NCBI RefSeq assembly: GCF_013385825.1
Contig: NZ_JACAPG010000020.1
Location: 271,754-335,753 of the forward strand
Origin: Pseudomonas reactans
GTDB taxonomy: Bacteria > Pseudomonadota > Gammaproteobacteria > Pseudomonadales > Pseudomonadaceae
Direction of reading: 5' to 3'
Length of the DNA stretch: 64,000 nucleotides
This document shows, piece by piece, positions 50,311 to 59,415 of this stretch. The notes beneath the pieces are model-generated. The model was not told the DNA's origin and did not search any database. It saw only the letters and a list, made by a program, of their open reading frames with translations. Position 1 is the stretch's first letter. Every line of letters begins with the position of its first letter. A program made the position numbers and the translations under genes.

Positions 50311-51720
50311 TCAGTCCTCCACCACCCAAGTGTCTTTGGTGCCGCCGCCCTGAGACGAGTTGACCACCAGCGAGCCTTCGCGCAACGCCACGCGGGTCAA
50401 GCCACCGGGGACCACACGGGTTTCCTTGCCGGACAACACGAACGGACGCAGGTCAATATGACGCGGCGCAATACCGTTTTCGACAAAGGTCGGGCAGGTG
50501 GATAAACACAAGGTCGGCTGGGCGATATAGGCGTGGGGCTTGGCCTTGATGCGGGCGCGGAAGGCTTCGATTTCTGCCGCTGTGGACGCCGGGCCCACCA
50601 GCATGCCGTAGCCGCCGGAGCCCTGGGTTTCCTTCACCACCAGGTCGGGCAGGTTGGCCAGCACGTGGGACAATTCGTCGGGCTTACGGCACTGGAAGGT
50701 CGGAACATTCTTCAAAATCGGTTCTTCATCCAGGTAAAAACGGATCATCTCGGTGACGAAGGGGTACACCGACTTGTCATCCGCCACGCCGGTGCCGATG
50801 GCATTGGCCAATACCACATGGCCAGAGCGATAGGCCGCGAGCAGGCCGGGCACGCCGAGCATGGAGTCCGGGTTGAAGGCCAACGGATCGAGGAACGCGT
50901 CATCCAGGCGACGGTAGATCACATCCACGGCCTTGGGCCCGTCGGTGGTGCGCATGAAGACGCGATCATCACGCACGAACAGATCGGCGCCCTCCACCAG
51001 TTCCACGCCCATTTCTCGGGCGAGAAAGGCATGCTCGAAGAACGCACTGTTGAAGCGACCTGGCGTCAGTACAACCACGCTGGGGTTATCCAGGGAGCTT
51101 GAGCTTTTCAGGGTATCCAGCAGCAGATTGGGGTAGTGGTCGATGGGCGCGATGCGCTGGGCAGCGAACAGTTCGGGGAACAGGCGCATCATCATCTTGC
51201 GGTCTTCGAGCATGTAGCTGACGCCGCTCGGCGTACGCAAATTGTCTTCGAGCACGTAGTACGTGCCGTCACCATCGCGTACGAGGTCGACGCCGGAGAT
51301 GTGGGAATAGAGGTCGCGGTGCAGGTCCAGCCCCTGCATCGCCAACTGGTATTGCTCGTTGGCCAGCACCTGTTCAGCAGGAATGATTCCGGCCTTGATG
51401 ATGCGCTGTTCGTGATACAGGTCGGCGAGAAACATGTTCAGCGCCTTGACCCGCTGGATACAGCCGCGCTCGACAATCCGCCACTCGCTGGCCGGAATGC
51501 TGCGCGGGATGGTGTCGAAGGGAATCAGGCGCTCGGTGCCCTGCTCGTCCCCGTACAGCGTGAAGGTGATTCCGGCGCGGTGAAACAGCAGATCGGCTTC
51601 ACGCCTGCGCTGGGCCAACAGATCATCTGGGGTGTCGGCCAACCAACGGGCGAACTCACGGTAATGAGGCCGGACCTGGCCTGCCCCATCGTACATTTCA
51701 TCGTAATAAGTGCGGATCAT
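50311..51720 (-). CDS. circularly permuted ATP-grasp protein
   Basis: A 469-residue circularly permuted type 2 ATP-grasp enzyme. It shows IPFDTIPRSIPASEWRIVER, LRTPSGVSYMLEDRKMMMRL with the ATP-grasp strands, and the glycine-rich VVKETQGSGGYGMLVGP. It is predicted to form an amide (peptide-type) bond using ATP. First gene of the three-gene operon. Confidence 0.92.
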   Translation of the reverse strand: MIRTYYDEMYDGAGQVRPHYREFARWLADTPDDLLAQRRREADLLFHRAGITFTLYGDEQGTERLIPFDTIPRSIPASEWRIVERGCIQRVKALNMFLADLYHEQRIIKAGIIPAEQVLANEQYQLAMQGLDLHRDLYSHISGVDLVRDGDGTYYVLEDNLRTPSGVSYMLEDRKMMMRLFPELFAAQRIAPIDHYPNLLLDTLKSSSSLDNPSVVVLTPGRFNSAFFEHAFLAREMGVELVEGADLFVRDDRVFMRTTDGPKAVDVIYRRLDDAFLDPLAFNPDSMLGVPGLLAAYRSGHVVLANAIGTGVADDKSVYPFVTEMIRFYLDEEPILKNVPTFQCRKPDELSHVLANLPDLVVKETQGSGGYGMLVGPASTAAEIEAFRARIKAKPHAYIAQPTLCLSTCPTFVENGIAPRHIDLRPFVLSGKETRVVPGGLTRVALREGSLVVNSSQGGGTKDTWVVED

Positions 51721-52135
51721 GCCGAACTCCTTGTCACCCGGGCGCTAGAACCATCGCAAGGCCCGTGCCAGCGGCATAAACACTTAAAAATCAGTGAGTT
51801 GAATTACAACCAGAATCCAGCCGCACCGTCCTGGTGCGCAGAATGCCCGGTGCATGGCCCGACGCTTCATCGCAATGCGGGCTTTGACTATCAACAGCAT
51901 AGTCAGAGTTGATTTCACTGCCCGGCCAAGCCTGCGGATAATCGGCCCCATCTGCTGAACAGGACGCGTCCTACAGTTCCAGCGAACCGCTCTTCCCTTT
52001 AAGCCACCCTCTTGGGTGGCCTTTTTTTTGGTGCGCAAAAATAGCGCGCAAGTTCCGAATATTTTCCCACGGCACAAACAAAATCGGCCGACCCAAAGGT
52101 CAGCCGATACGCTGCGTTTCTCATACTTCAAGCTG
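51721..52135. other. intergenic region with a plus-strand terminator; possible sRNA
   Basis: The leftward ATP-grasp operon starts from here. A plus-strand terminator at 52003-52029 has no plus-strand gene upstream, so a short noncoding transcript could end there. TTGACT at about 51888, a palindrome TCAAC...GTTGA (51894-51915) and AGGAC-GC-GTCCT at 51961 are the visible structural elements. I do not recognise a known sRNA. Confidence 0.3.
52003..52029 (+). terminator. strong terminator without an assigned upstream gene
   Basis: Stem GCCACCC/GGGTGGC (7 bp) with a TCTT loop and then CTTTTTTTT. See the surrounding region for the possible transcript. Confidence 0.85.
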
Positions 52136-52477
52136 CTACATGGGTAACCCACGCACCTCCTGCTTCACGCCCCATCCCTCGATGATCCCGCCCAGCGGCT
52201 CGACCACCGCCCCAAAGTCTTGCTCGAAGTCGCCTATGCCGTCGTAGGTAGCGGACATGATCTTGCTCAGCTCCAGGTACCAGGCGCCATCGTCGCGCGC
52301 ACTGACCTGGGCATTCAGGGATTCCCCACGAAACTCACCCGCAGCCCGGCGCGCACGTTCCTCATCCGGGAAAATGGCGTAGAACTCGATGGGGTGGAAA
52401 CGCGAGAAGTCGAAACCGCCTTCTTTCATGCGGCGCAGAACGTTGGTGCTGATGTCTTCTTGATAGGCTGTGCTCAT
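52136..52477 (-). CDS. rraB: ribonuclease E inhibitor RraB
   Basis: A 113-residue RraB-family protein. The family pattern is seen in TNVLRRMKEGGFDFSRFHPI, EFYAIFPDEERARRAAGEFR and the end GWGVKQEVRG. It modulates RNA turnover by binding RNase E. The start at 52477 (MSTAYQEDIS) follows GAGGAGCAC. An 8-bp hairpin (CCCACGCC/GGCGTGGG, 52526-52546) lies in its leader. Confidence 0.85.
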   Translation of the reverse strand: MSTAYQEDISTNVLRRMKEGGFDFSRFHPIEFYAIFPDEERARRAAGEFRGESLNAQVSARDDGAWYLELSKIMSATYDGIGDFEQDFGAVVEPLGGIIEGWGVKQEVRGLPM

Positions 52478-52689
52478 GAAAAGTGCTCCTCGAATTGATG
52501 GATAGACTTTCCGTGCTTCCCGAAGCCCACGCCTTACTGGCGTGGGAACTACGGCAACAACATCACCGCTGGAAAACAAGCATGTAGCTGACAAGACCAG
52601 AACTAGCGATTCATTCGCTGATCTCACTTGCAGAGTAGCGCGAAGCTATCACCTCCACCAGAGGTGCTTGAAGGGTGGACAGGGAATGT

Positions 52690-52926
52690 TCAGGCGGCGG
52701 GAGAGATGTCGAGGATCTGGATACTGTTCTGGTCTTTGAGGATCTTGACCGTAGGCTCGGGCTTGCGGCCCTCAAGGTCATTGAGGTCCAGCTCGGCGGC
52801 AACGGGCACCAGCTTGTTGCGAATCATGTGTGCCGCATCTTCGAGGCTGGGCTTCTGCTCGCAGGTGAACTGCTCGACGGACTTCACGCCGTGATCATCA
52901 ACGAAGGTAATCTGCCACTTTTGCAT
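52690..52926 (-). CDS. small conserved protein of unknown function
   Basis: A 78-residue protein (MQKWQITFVDDHGVKSVEQF ... QNSIQILDISPAA) with an alternating alpha/beta pattern. The start at 52926 follows AGGAGGCACCG. It has no recognised motif. Confidence 0.65.
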   Translation of the reverse strand: MQKWQITFVDDHGVKSVEQFTCEQKPSLEDAAHMIRNKLVPVAAELDLNDLEGRKPEPTVKILKDQNSIQILDISPAA

Positions 52927-53029
52927 CGGTGCCTCCTCGATAAAACCCATGTGTAGGCTTACCTCTATCTGGACCTTGGGGGCTCGGCAAACGTTCCACC
53001 CATGGCAGGAGACACCTGATCAGCTGCGC

Positions 53030-53635
53030 TTACTTTTCAGCGTGTTGTTTCAACGCTTTCAAGGTGTTGAACGGCGCATCCACCACGAACTTGTTGGCCA
53101 GCCACGAGGGCACGCTGCCGCCTGGTTCGGTGTGCACCTGGTAGGTGACCTCGGTCTGGTTGTCGCCTTTGGGCACCAGTTTCCAGAAACCGTCCACTTG
53201 GGCGACACGTACGTAGCCATTTTCTTCAGGCTTGTAGGTCGGCACGCCTTCCAGCTTACGGGTCAACGTGCCGTCGGCCGCCTTGGTGGTGGTGATGTGC
53301 AGGTAGGAATCACGATCCGTCACAGGGAACGGGGCTTTGAATTGGGTGTAGGTCCAGCTCTCGTCGCCTTTTTTGTCGACCAGCTTCTGGGACTTGCACT
53401 CGTGGATCCAGGCACAGGCACCGGCGACGTCTTCCTGGAGTGCGACGATTTTGGCTACTGGCGCCTTGATCACGGTCACACCGCGATACGCCTTGTATTT
53501 GGAGCCGGCAATCTCGCTCAGGGACACCTTGATACCATCTTCGTCCTTGGCGACTTGCCAATCTTCAGCCTGGGCAGTGGCAGCAAACAACACCGTAAAA
53601 CCGCACAACACAGCCATTCGTTTCAGCGAACCCAT
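53030..53635 (-). CDS. exported START-domain lipid-binding-like protein
   Basis: A 201-residue protein with a signal peptide (MAVLCGFTVLFAATAQAED) and a START/SRPBCC-type domain: WQVAKDEDGIKVSLSEIAGS, GACAWIHECKSQKLVDKKGD and FPVTDRDSYLHITTTKAADG. START domains bind lipids or sterols in a hydrophobic tunnel; the ligand in Pseudomonas is unknown. Confidence 0.82.
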   Translation of the reverse strand: MGSLKRMAVLCGFTVLFAATAQAEDWQVAKDEDGIKVSLSEIAGSKYKAYRGVTVIKAPVAKIVALQEDVAGACAWIHECKSQKLVDKKGDESWTYTQFKAPFPVTDRDSYLHITTTKAADGTLTRKLEGVPTYKPEENGYVRVAQVDGFWKLVPKGDNQTEVTYQVHTEPGGSVPSWLANKFVVDAPFNTLKALKQHAEK

Positions 53636-53689
53636 TGTTGTATTCCTTATTGTCGAAGTTCCGAAAAAAAGTTCCGATAGTAAAGCCCA

Positions 53690-53944
53690 TCAAGCCGCCG
53701 TCATCTGCTCCCACCAGCCGATCAAGCGGATCGCATCGGCCTGGTCGGTGCCGCAGACCTCGAGATCCGCCTTGAAATCACTGCACACTGCCGGGCGCTC
53801 CGGCTGGCCGAAAATCTGGCATAACAGTTCGACCGACAGGTGCACGCAGCGAACGCCTGCCGGTTTGCCCTGTGGCATTCCGGGTAATGGCGAACTGATG
53901 GAGGGGGCGATGCAGCATGCGCCACAGCCTTCACGGCAATTCAT
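53690..53944 (-). CDS. YkgJ-family cysteine cluster protein
   Basis: An 84-residue YkgJ-type protein with the C-x3-C-x2-CC cluster (NCREGCGACCIAPSISSPLP) and later cysteines (GVRCVHL, LLCQIF, AVCSDF). It probably binds a metal or an Fe-S cluster; function unproven. Confidence 0.85.
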   Translation of the reverse strand: MNCREGCGACCIAPSISSPLPGMPQGKPAGVRCVHLSVELLCQIFGQPERPAVCSDFKADLEVCGTDQADAIRLIGWWEQMTAA

Positions 53945-54106
53945 GACCAGCAGGTCCTCGACGACTCAATGTGGATGGCCGGGCTAGAGTACGCCCTAAA
54001 ACAGCCGTTTTAAAATGGTCTAACAGGGGTTTTTCGCAGAAAACAAAAGTGACTGACCAGTCTCCGACACATGGTCGGCGGTCGACGTCACCTTTGTGGG
54101 AAAAGT

Positions 54107-54592
54107 TTACTGCTTGAACTCGAATTCCAGCGCCGCGCCTTCCACGTCGCGCCGTTCTTCGTTGCGCAACTGCAGCTTCATTTCATTGCTGAGCAAGCGG
54201 CCGTTGATCTGGAAGGCGCTGTTGTCGGCGGGCTTCTCGCCAAACATCGGCGGCAACAGTGGCACACTCTTGGGTTTTGGCATGGTGCCGATGGGCTGCA
54301 AGTGTCTGACCATGTCGGATGGCAGCGACAGGTCCAACTGTGCCGGTGGCAATTGCGTCTGCGTCACTTCGCGAGACGCCTTGGACTTGCTGGCCGCGCG
54401 CTTTTTGGCGGCGGCGGTGGGTTTCTTCACCTCTGGCGCTTTTTTTACAGGGGCAGGCTTTTTCGCGGGGGGCTTCTGCTCGGTACTGGCCGCGGGCTTG
54501 GTTTCGCTCACAGGGGCTGCCGCCAGCGCTGTGCCGACGTTGCACAGGCTTAACAAGCCAATCACCAAAACCGCGCGAACAATCAAAGTCAT
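54107..54592 (-). CDS. exported Lys/Ala/Pro-rich protein
   Basis: A 161-residue secreted protein. The signal peptide is MTLIVRAVLVIGLLSLCNVG with a cleavage after ALAA. A low-complexity Lys/Pro/Ala region (KPPAKKPAPVKKAPEVKKPT) follows, then a conserved tail with NGRLLSNEMKLQLRNEERRD. It resembles Pseudomonas-specific envelope proteins sometimes mis-named IF-2-like because of the repeats. The start at 54592 is preferred as it begins the signal peptide. Confidence 0.7.
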   Translation of the reverse strand: MTLIVRAVLVIGLLSLCNVGTALAAAPVSETKPAASTEQKPPAKKPAPVKKAPEVKKPTAAAKKRAASKSKASREVTQTQLPPAQLDLSLPSDMVRHLQPIGTMPKPKSVPLLPPMFGEKPADNSAFQINGRLLSNEMKLQLRNEERRDVEGAALEFEFKQ

Positions 54593-54696
54593 ATTGCCTA
54601 CAGCATTAACGGCAGAGGGCCATATGCTCGCTTGTTGTGCGCGGCATGACAAGCGCGGTGATTAGCGTGCTATAGGATTTGTCCCCTTTCTGAGCG

Positions 54697-56136
54697 TCAC
54701 AGTCCGGCTGCCGTCTCCTGGCAGAGCTGGCTCGCCAGCATCCCCAAAGTCATCAGCGCCCGCTCTGCCTCGCGGTTCCACGGCGTACCGCAGTTAAGGC
54801 GAATACAGTGGTTGAACTGCTCGGTGTTACTGAAGATCAGCCCCGGCGCGATGCTGATGCCCTGTTGCAGTGCACGCACGTGCAGTTCCTGGGTATTGAC
54901 CCGCCCGGGCAAACTGACCCACAGGATGAAGCCGCCCGTCGGACGGGTCATCTGCGTGCCTTCCGGGAAGTATTGCTGCACGGCCAGTTGGAAGGCGCTG
55001 AGGTTCTTGCGGTACTCCTGGCGGATGTAACGCAGGTGCCGATCGTAGCCGCCGTTTTCCAGGTACGCGGCGACGCCCATCTGGGTCACGCTGCAGGCGG
55101 AGTGGGTACTGAACATCTGCAAGCGCTGGATTTCCTGCTGATACTTGCCGGCGATCATCCAGCCGATGCGCACGCCGGGAGACAGCGTCTTGGAAAAGCT
55201 GGAGCAATAGATCACCCGATCCAAGCGGTCATAAGCCTTCAAGGCCTTGGTGCGGCCCAGTTCGAACATCAACTCGCCGTAGATATCGTCCTCGACAATC
55301 TGGATATCGAAGTCCGACGCCAGGCGCAGCAACTGTTTCTGCCGCTCTTCGGGCATGGTGCCGCCCAGCGGGTTGCTCAGCCGCGTGGTCAGCACCAGCG
55401 CCTTGATCGACCACTGGTTGGCCGCCAGTTGCAGGGCTTCCAGGCTCATGCCGGTGGACGGGTCGCTGGGGATCTCAATGACCTTGAGGCCCAACAGGTC
55501 AGCCAGTTGCAGCAAACCGTAATAGGTCGGTGACTCTGCGGCAATCAGGTCGCCCGGCCGCGTCAGCACGCGCAGCGACATCTGCAAAGCATCGACGCAA
55601 CCGTGGGTGATCACCACTTCGGAAGGGTCCACCACCACGCCCGCATCGCGCATGCGGATCGCCACCTGGCGGCGCAGCGGTTCAAAACCGGGGCTGAACA
55701 TATAGCTGAACGCCCGTGGGCTCTGGAAGCGCGTGACTTTGGCCAGTTGCTGATGCAGCGCGCGTACCGGCAAGTAGTCCACGCTCGGCACGGCGGCACC
55801 CAGCGGGAACACCCCTTCGCGGCGCGACTCGCCCAATACCTGCTGAATGATGCTGCTGCGGGTAACCAACCCCGGACGCTCGACCCGTGCAATATCAGGC
55901 GTCGGCGCGGTGAGTGCTGGCGTCTGGTGCACGTAATAGCCGGACTGCGGCCGCGCCCGGATCAGCCCCTGGTCTTCCAGGTTGGCGTAGGCCTGCAACA
56001 CCGTGGCGTGGCTCACGTTCAACTGCGAGCTCATCTTGCGCACCGAAGGCACGCGTTCACCCGGTTGATAGACACCGCGCCGGATATCCTCAGCCAGTTG
56101 CTGGGCGATACGTTGGTAAAGCAACAGATTGGTCAT
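54697..56136 (-). CDS. MocR/GntR-type regulator with aminotransferase domain
   Basis: A 479-residue MocR regulator. A GntR winged helix at 1-75 (RIAQQLAEDIRRGVYQPGER, RKMSSQLNVSHATVLQAYAN) is joined to a class I aminotransferase-like domain: PLP-site regions are VVITHGCVDALQMSLRVLTR, VLTTRLSNPLGGTMPEERQK and the Lys in IYCSSFSKTLSPGVRIGWM. Such proteins sense PLP-linked amino compounds. The regulated gene is not evident nearby. Confidence 0.92.
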   Translation of the reverse strand: MTNLLLYQRIAQQLAEDIRRGVYQPGERVPSVRKMSSQLNVSHATVLQAYANLEDQGLIRARPQSGYYVHQTPALTAPTPDIARVERPGLVTRSSIIQQVLGESRREGVFPLGAAVPSVDYLPVRALHQQLAKVTRFQSPRAFSYMFSPGFEPLRRQVAIRMRDAGVVVDPSEVVITHGCVDALQMSLRVLTRPGDLIAAESPTYYGLLQLADLLGLKVIEIPSDPSTGMSLEALQLAANQWSIKALVLTTRLSNPLGGTMPEERQKQLLRLASDFDIQIVEDDIYGELMFELGRTKALKAYDRLDRVIYCSSFSKTLSPGVRIGWMIAGKYQQEIQRLQMFSTHSACSVTQMGVAAYLENGGYDRHLRYIRQEYRKNLSAFQLAVQQYFPEGTQMTRPTGGFILWVSLPGRVNTQELHVRALQQGISIAPGLIFSNTEQFNHCIRLNCGTPWNREAERALMTLGMLASQLCQETAAGL

Positions 56137-56304
56137 GACGCAGCACTCGATTTCACGGGTATTTTATTTTTGTGTGAAACATACCGGCACAGTTTAGAAG
56201 TGTACGGGGACAGTTGCCACAATAGTCGAGCGCGGGCGGGAGTGACAGTAAAAACTGTAATGCTAAGGCGCATAAAAAAACCGATCATTGACCGGCTTAC
56301 GCCA

Positions 56305-56395
56305 CCTGTAGGAGCTGGCTTGCCAGCGATGCAGGCAACTCGGTCTATCAGGTAAACCGAGGTGATGCTATCGCTGGCAAGCCAGCTCCTACAGG
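56305..56395. repeat. REP pair, 26-bp inverted copies
   Basis: CCTGTAGGAGCTGGCTTGCC (56305-56330) and its exact complement (56370-56395), between the MocR and OmpA genes. Confidence 0.85.
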
Positions 56396-56413
56396 TTGAT
56401 CTGTGTCAGTTGC

Positions 56414-57229
56414 CTACCGGGCGGCGCCGAGTTGGCCTTTTTCGTCGGAGAAAACGATTTCAACGCGACGATTCTGCGCCCTGCCCCGCTCGGACGCATT
56501 GGCCTCCACCGGGTACTGGTCGCCATAACCCTCGACCTGGATGCGTTTTTCGTCGATCCCAAGGTCAACCAGCACATCCGCCACCGACTGCGCGCGGTCA
56601 CGCGACAGTTTGAGGTTTTCGCGTTCGCCGCCGGTGTTGTCGGCATACCCCTCGATGCGCACCACGCGCTTGGGGTTGAGTTGCAGGAACTGCACGATTT
56701 TCAGCACCGTGCGATTGGCCGAGTTTTTTAGCTCTGCTTCACCGGTATCGAACAGCACATCGCCCAAGGTCATCACCAGGCCGCGATCGGTCTGGGTAGT
56801 GGCCAGGCTGGCGATCTGTTCTTCAAGCCACTTGCCCTGCTGCTGCACACTGGTCAGCTTGTTTTCCCGCAGGGCCAATTGCAGGCGCTGGCGCTCCAGT
56901 TCGAGCTTGACGCGGCGTTCTTCGTTCAGCCCCTGCTCGGTGTGTTCGCGGGCGATGGCGCTGTAACGCTGGCTCAGGTAAGCGTAATGCACCACGTCGG
57001 CGCCGCTGCCCCAGTAGCTGGACAAACGGTCGGCACGGGCCAGGGACTCACCGGCGCGGATCACGTCCTTGGGCGCAAAGCGCAACACGTTGGCATCTTC
57101 CTTGACCTGCTGGAAGTCGTTGCCCGCCTGTTGCAAGGCCTGCTCGCTGTCGGGATGGCTGGCGCAACCGCCCAACACGGCGGTGCCCAACAGCACCGCA
57201 CAGCTCAAACTACGGATCATCGGGCTCAT
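56414..57229 (-). CDS. OmpA-family lipoprotein (DUF4398 plus OmpA domain)
   Basis: A 271-residue outer-membrane lipoprotein. It has the lipobox VLGG-C at about residue 22, an N-terminal helical DUF4398-like half (AGESLARADRLSSYWGSGAD), a coiled coil, and the C-terminal OmpA peptidoglycan-binding domain: VRIEGYADNTGGERENLKLS and ASERGRAQNRRVEIVFS. It anchors the outer membrane to murein. It overlaps the upstream DUF4398 gene by four bases. Confidence 0.9.
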   Translation of the reverse strand: MSPMIRSLSCAVLLGTAVLGGCASHPDSEQALQQAGNDFQQVKEDANVLRFAPKDVIRAGESLARADRLSSYWGSGADVVHYAYLSQRYSAIAREHTEQGLNEERRVKLELERQRLQLALRENKLTSVQQQGKWLEEQIASLATTQTDRGLVMTLGDVLFDTGEAELKNSANRTVLKIVQFLQLNPKRVVRIEGYADNTGGERENLKLSRDRAQSVADVLVDLGIDEKRIQVEGYGDQYPVEANASERGRAQNRRVEIVFSDEKGQLGAAR

Positions 57230-57588
57230 TGGGCTTCCCCCAACTGCAATTGCTTGCGCAGGCGGGTAATACGGGTGTTGAGCACGTTCAGTTGTTCCTG
57301 GCTCTTGCGCGTCAGCACCTTGGCTTCGGCCAGGCGTGCGTCCAGCTCGGATTGCTCGAAACGCATACGGGCGTTTTTGTAGGATTGGTCGGCCATGCTC
57401 GACTTGGCCCGGGCGAACTTGGCTTCGGCCAGTTTCAATTCAGGCGATTCATCCGCGTTGGCCCCCACGGCACTGGCTTGCTCCAGGGCTTGCTGGGTGA
57501 GGCGCATTTGTTCATTCGGCGCAGGATCGGCTGCACATCCCGCCAGAGCGACAACGGCGAGGGCCGCGAAAAGAGGTCGAAGAGTCAC
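57226..57588 (-). CDS. DUF4398 lipoprotein
   Basis: A 120-residue lipoprotein with the lipobox ALAG-C (about residue 18) and a helical DUF4398 domain (ELKLAEAKFARAKSSMADQS, LDARLAEAKVLTRKSQEQLN). It is coupled to the OmpA-family gene and follows the solute-binding protein gene by 9 bp. The two lipoproteins probably act together in the envelope. Confidence 0.88.
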   Translation of the reverse strand: MTLRPLFAALAVVALAGCAADPAPNEQMRLTQQALEQASAVGANADESPELKLAEAKFARAKSSMADQSYKNARMRFEQSELDARLAEAKVLTRKSQEQLNVLNTRITRLRKQLQLGEAQ

Positions 57589-57597
57589 TGAAAATCC

Positions 57598-58413
57598 CTA
57601 CTTTGTTGGGGTGCCGACGGGTTGCTGCAATTGCGCTTTCCAGCGCTCCAGATTGCTCTGCAACGCAGCTTGCGCCACACCGGACGCGGGCAATTCTGTC
57701 ATCTTTTTGGCCAGCTGTCCGCGTAGCCACGGATCATTGCAGGCCGAGTTATGGGAAATCGCCAGGTACAGACCCGGCTGGTCGATGGGGATATCGCGGG
57801 CAACCAGGTCGTTGCTCATGCCCAAGGTCTGCGCCATGGCCATGCCGGAATAACGCCCGGCGAGCACGTAGTCGACTTCACCCAGCAGCAGTTTCTGGAA
57901 CGCCGGCGTCAGCGACGGCAGGCGTTGCAGGCTCAGTTGCTCACGGGCAAAGGTTTCGAAAGCCGCGCTCAAACGCGCGCGCTCTGACACCGCGCCTTTG
58001 TGGCCGTGCAGGTCGGCGGCCGAGGCATAGGCCAGCGCTGAGTCCTTGCGCGTCCACACCAGGTAGTCGAGCTGCACCAGCGCCGGGTGGATGTAGTCGA
58101 GGGTTTCCAGCTCGCCCAGGTTCAGCGGTGCGTCGGCAAGGATGTCCATGCGCCCGCTGCGCACTTCCTCCAGGGCCAGGGAACGCTTACCGCCGTAGAG
58201 CAGGTCGACTTTCAAGCCGAGGTCTTTGCCCACTTGCTGCAATACATCGGCGGTGGCGCCGATCAGGTGCGTGGGGTCTTGTGGGTCGCGCCACAGCAAC
58301 GGCGGTGCGTCCGGGCTACCGGTGATCACCAGGCGGTCGCATTTGCCGGCGGCCAACGACAGCGTAGGCAGCAACGTGAGGCCCAGCAGTAGAGCCCAAG
58401 CGCGCAATTCCAT
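57598..58413 (-). CDS. periplasmic substrate-binding-like protein
   Basis: A 271-residue family-3 solute-binding protein: signal peptide MELRAWALLLGLTLLPTLSL, then the bilobal fold with DLHGHKGAVSERARLSAAFE and EVDYVLAGRYSGMAMAQTLG. No transporter permease is adjacent, and the gene leads the DUF4398/OmpA operon, so it may serve as a sensor or an envelope scaffold rather than in ABC uptake. The start at 58413 gives the signal peptide; the open frame upstream crosses the etfA terminator. Confidence 0.82.
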   Translation of the reverse strand: MELRAWALLLGLTLLPTLSLAAGKCDRLVITGSPDAPPLLWRDPQDPTHLIGATADVLQQVGKDLGLKVDLLYGGKRSLALEEVRSGRMDILADAPLNLGELETLDYIHPALVQLDYLVWTRKDSALAYASAADLHGHKGAVSERARLSAAFETFAREQLSLQRLPSLTPAFQKLLLGEVDYVLAGRYSGMAMAQTLGMSNDLVARDIPIDQPGLYLAISHNSACNDPWLRGQLAKKMTELPASGVAQAALQSNLERWKAQLQQPVGTPTK

Positions 58414-58431
58414 GGCGTGTGTCTCCAAGTC

Positions 58432-58461
58432 AAAAAAAAGCCCGGTCACAAGGACCGGGCT
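58432..58461 (-). terminator. terminator of the etfBA operon
   Basis: Minus-strand reading: perfect 9-bp stem AGCCCGGTC/GACCGGGCT with a 5-nt loop followed by TTTTTTT, 23 bp after the etfA stop. Confidence 0.9.
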
Positions 58462-58483
58462 CTTTATAAGTGAAGCGACTGGA

Positions 58484-59413
58484 TTAGACCAGCTTCTCCA
58501 ACTCAGGGACGGCTTCGAACAAGTCCGCCACCAGGCCGTAATCGGCCACCTGGAAGATCGGCGCTTCTTCGTCCTTGTTGATCGCAACGATCACTTTGGA
58601 GTCTTTCATACCGGCCAAGTGCTGAATCGCGCCGGAGATACCGACGGCGATGTACAGCTGTGGCGCAACGATCTTGCCGGTCTGGCCGACCTGCATGTCG
58701 TTGGGTACGAAACCTGCGTCGACGGCCGCGCGAGAAGCGCCAACCGCAGCGCCCAGCTTGTCGGCCAGGGCGTACAGGTGCTTGAAGTTGTCACCGTTCT
58801 GCATGCCACGGCCGCCGGAAACGACGATCTTGGCAGCGGTCAGCTCAGGACGATCCGACTTGGCCAGTTCCTCGCCAACAAAGCTGGAAGTGCCAGCGTT
58901 GTGAGCTGCAGCAACGGCTTCAACGGCGGCCGAACCACCTTCGGCGGCAACCGGGTCGAAACCGGTAGCACGCACGGTGATCACTTTGACCGAAGCGTTG
59001 GACTGTACGGTAGCGATGGCGTTACCGGCGTAGATCGGGCGCTTGAAGGTGTCGGCGCTTTCAACCGAGATGATCTCGGAGATCTGGTCAACGTCCAGTT
59101 GCGCGGCAACGCGTGGCAGGATGTTTTTGCCGTTGGAGGTAGCAGCAGCCAGGATGTGGCTGTAGCCAGCGCCCAGCTCTGCAACCAGCGGAGCCACGTT
59201 TTCTGGCAACTGATGCGCGTAGGCGGCGTTGTCAGCGTTCAGGACTTTGCTCACGCCCGCGATTTTCGCAGCGGCTTCAGCCACGGCGCCAGCGCCTTGG
59301 CCAGCGACCAGCACGTGAATGTCGCCACCGATTTTAGCGGCGGCAGCCACGGTGTTCAGGGTGGCCGGGGCCAGCACCTTGTTATCGTGTTCGGCGATTA
59401 CGAGGATAGTCAT
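58484..59413 (-). CDS. etfA: electron transfer flavoprotein, alpha subunit
   Basis: A 309-residue EtfA. The FAD-binding C-terminal domain includes VSGGRGMQNGDNFKHLYALA, PQLYIAVGISGAIQHLAGMK and DKDEEAPIFQVADYG-like INKDEEAPIFQVADYGLVAD. With EtfB it accepts electrons from acyl-CoA dehydrogenases. It is encoded 2 bp after etfB. Confidence 0.97.
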   Translation of the reverse strand: MTILVIAEHDNKVLAPATLNTVAAAAKIGGDIHVLVAGQGAGAVAEAAAKIAGVSKVLNADNAAYAHQLPENVAPLVAELGAGYSHILAAATSNGKNILPRVAAQLDVDQISEIISVESADTFKRPIYAGNAIATVQSNASVKVITVRATGFDPVAAEGGSAAVEAVAAAHNAGTSSFVGEELAKSDRPELTAAKIVVSGGRGMQNGDNFKHLYALADKLGAAVGASRAAVDAGFVPNDMQVGQTGKIVAPQLYIAVGISGAIQHLAGMKDSKVIVAINKDEEAPIFQVADYGLVADLFEAVPELEKLV

Positions 59414-59415
59414 GA

